Assembly: GCA_945872805.1 (NCBI GenBank)
Contig: CAMCBE010000138.1
Coordinates: 1-5,919 of the forward strand
From: Chitinophaga pinensis
GTDB lineage: Bacteria > Bacteroidota > Bacteroidia > Chitinophagales > Chitinophagaceae
Length of the DNA stretch: 5,919 nucleotides
Reading direction: 5' to 3'
Made by a program: the position numbers and the translations under genes. Shown piece by piece: positions 5,887 through 5,919 of the stretch; the first letter of the stretch is position 1; every line of letters begins with the position of its first letter. The notes beneath the pieces were generated by a model. It saw nothing but the letters and a program-made list of their open reading frames with translations, was not told the origin of the DNA and ran no database searches.

Positions 5887-5919
5887 TCACACATATCGAA
5901 CACCATTACTTGCAAGCTA

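Noticed and set aside
1..5919. Searched for CRISPR arrays, insertion-sequence ends, tRNA or rRNA genes, and a toxin-antitoxin or defence gene cluster
   Set aside because: No regularly spaced repeats, transposase, tRNA-like clover-leaf or paired small genes were seen. All sizeable frames belong to metabolic, regulatory or peptidase families.

Overview
The window most likely comes from a member of the Bacteroidota. The DNA is AT-rich and start codons lack clear Shine-Dalgarno sequences. Two upstream regions contain the octamer TATCTTTG, which fits the Bacteroidota -7 consensus TAnnTTTG. The protein types also fit: a stand-alone proline dehydrogenase, a seven-helix membrane protein ending in an AraC-type DNA-binding domain, and a secreted M1 peptidase with the GGMEYP form of the exopeptidase motif. 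I cannot name a genus from sequence alone.

Layout from left to right. At 1-283 (minus) is the first 94 codons of an H-NOX (heme-nitric oxide/oxygen binding) protein, cut by the window edge about ten residues before the expected heme-ligand histidine. This gene is not obvious from simple ORF length but is clear from its residues. At 425-1651 (minus) is a complete FAD-dependent proline dehydrogenase. At 1749-2051 (minus) is a small HxlR-type winged-helix regulator. A 483-bp AT-rich divergent intergenic region follows (2052-2534), with a good promoter and two inverted repeats in front of the HxlR gene and several short repeats towards the other side. At 2535-3692 (plus) is the membrane-anchored AraC-family regulator. 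It converges, across 89 bp, on a 657-residue secreted M1 metallopeptidase at 3782-5755 (minus). The last 164 bp hold no gene I can support.

Functionally, the three leftmost genes share a strand in the order HxlR, proline dehydrogenase, H-NOX. The gaps of 97 and 141 bp are wide for a tight operon, and each contains its own symmetrical or repeated sequence, so separate control is plausible. The HxlR and AraC genes are divergent and could share regulation of the long intergenic region. The M1 peptidase probably works independently in the periplasm, trimming peptides. It may feed amino acids including proline to catabolism, but that link is only inference.

I see no CRISPR array, mobile element, tRNA, rRNA or convincing new multi-gene system. 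The observations most worth checking are the H-NOX fragment next to proline dehydrogenase, the two back-to-back pairs of 8-bp tandem repeats upstream of proline dehydrogenase, and the operator-like symmetry around the HxlR promoter.
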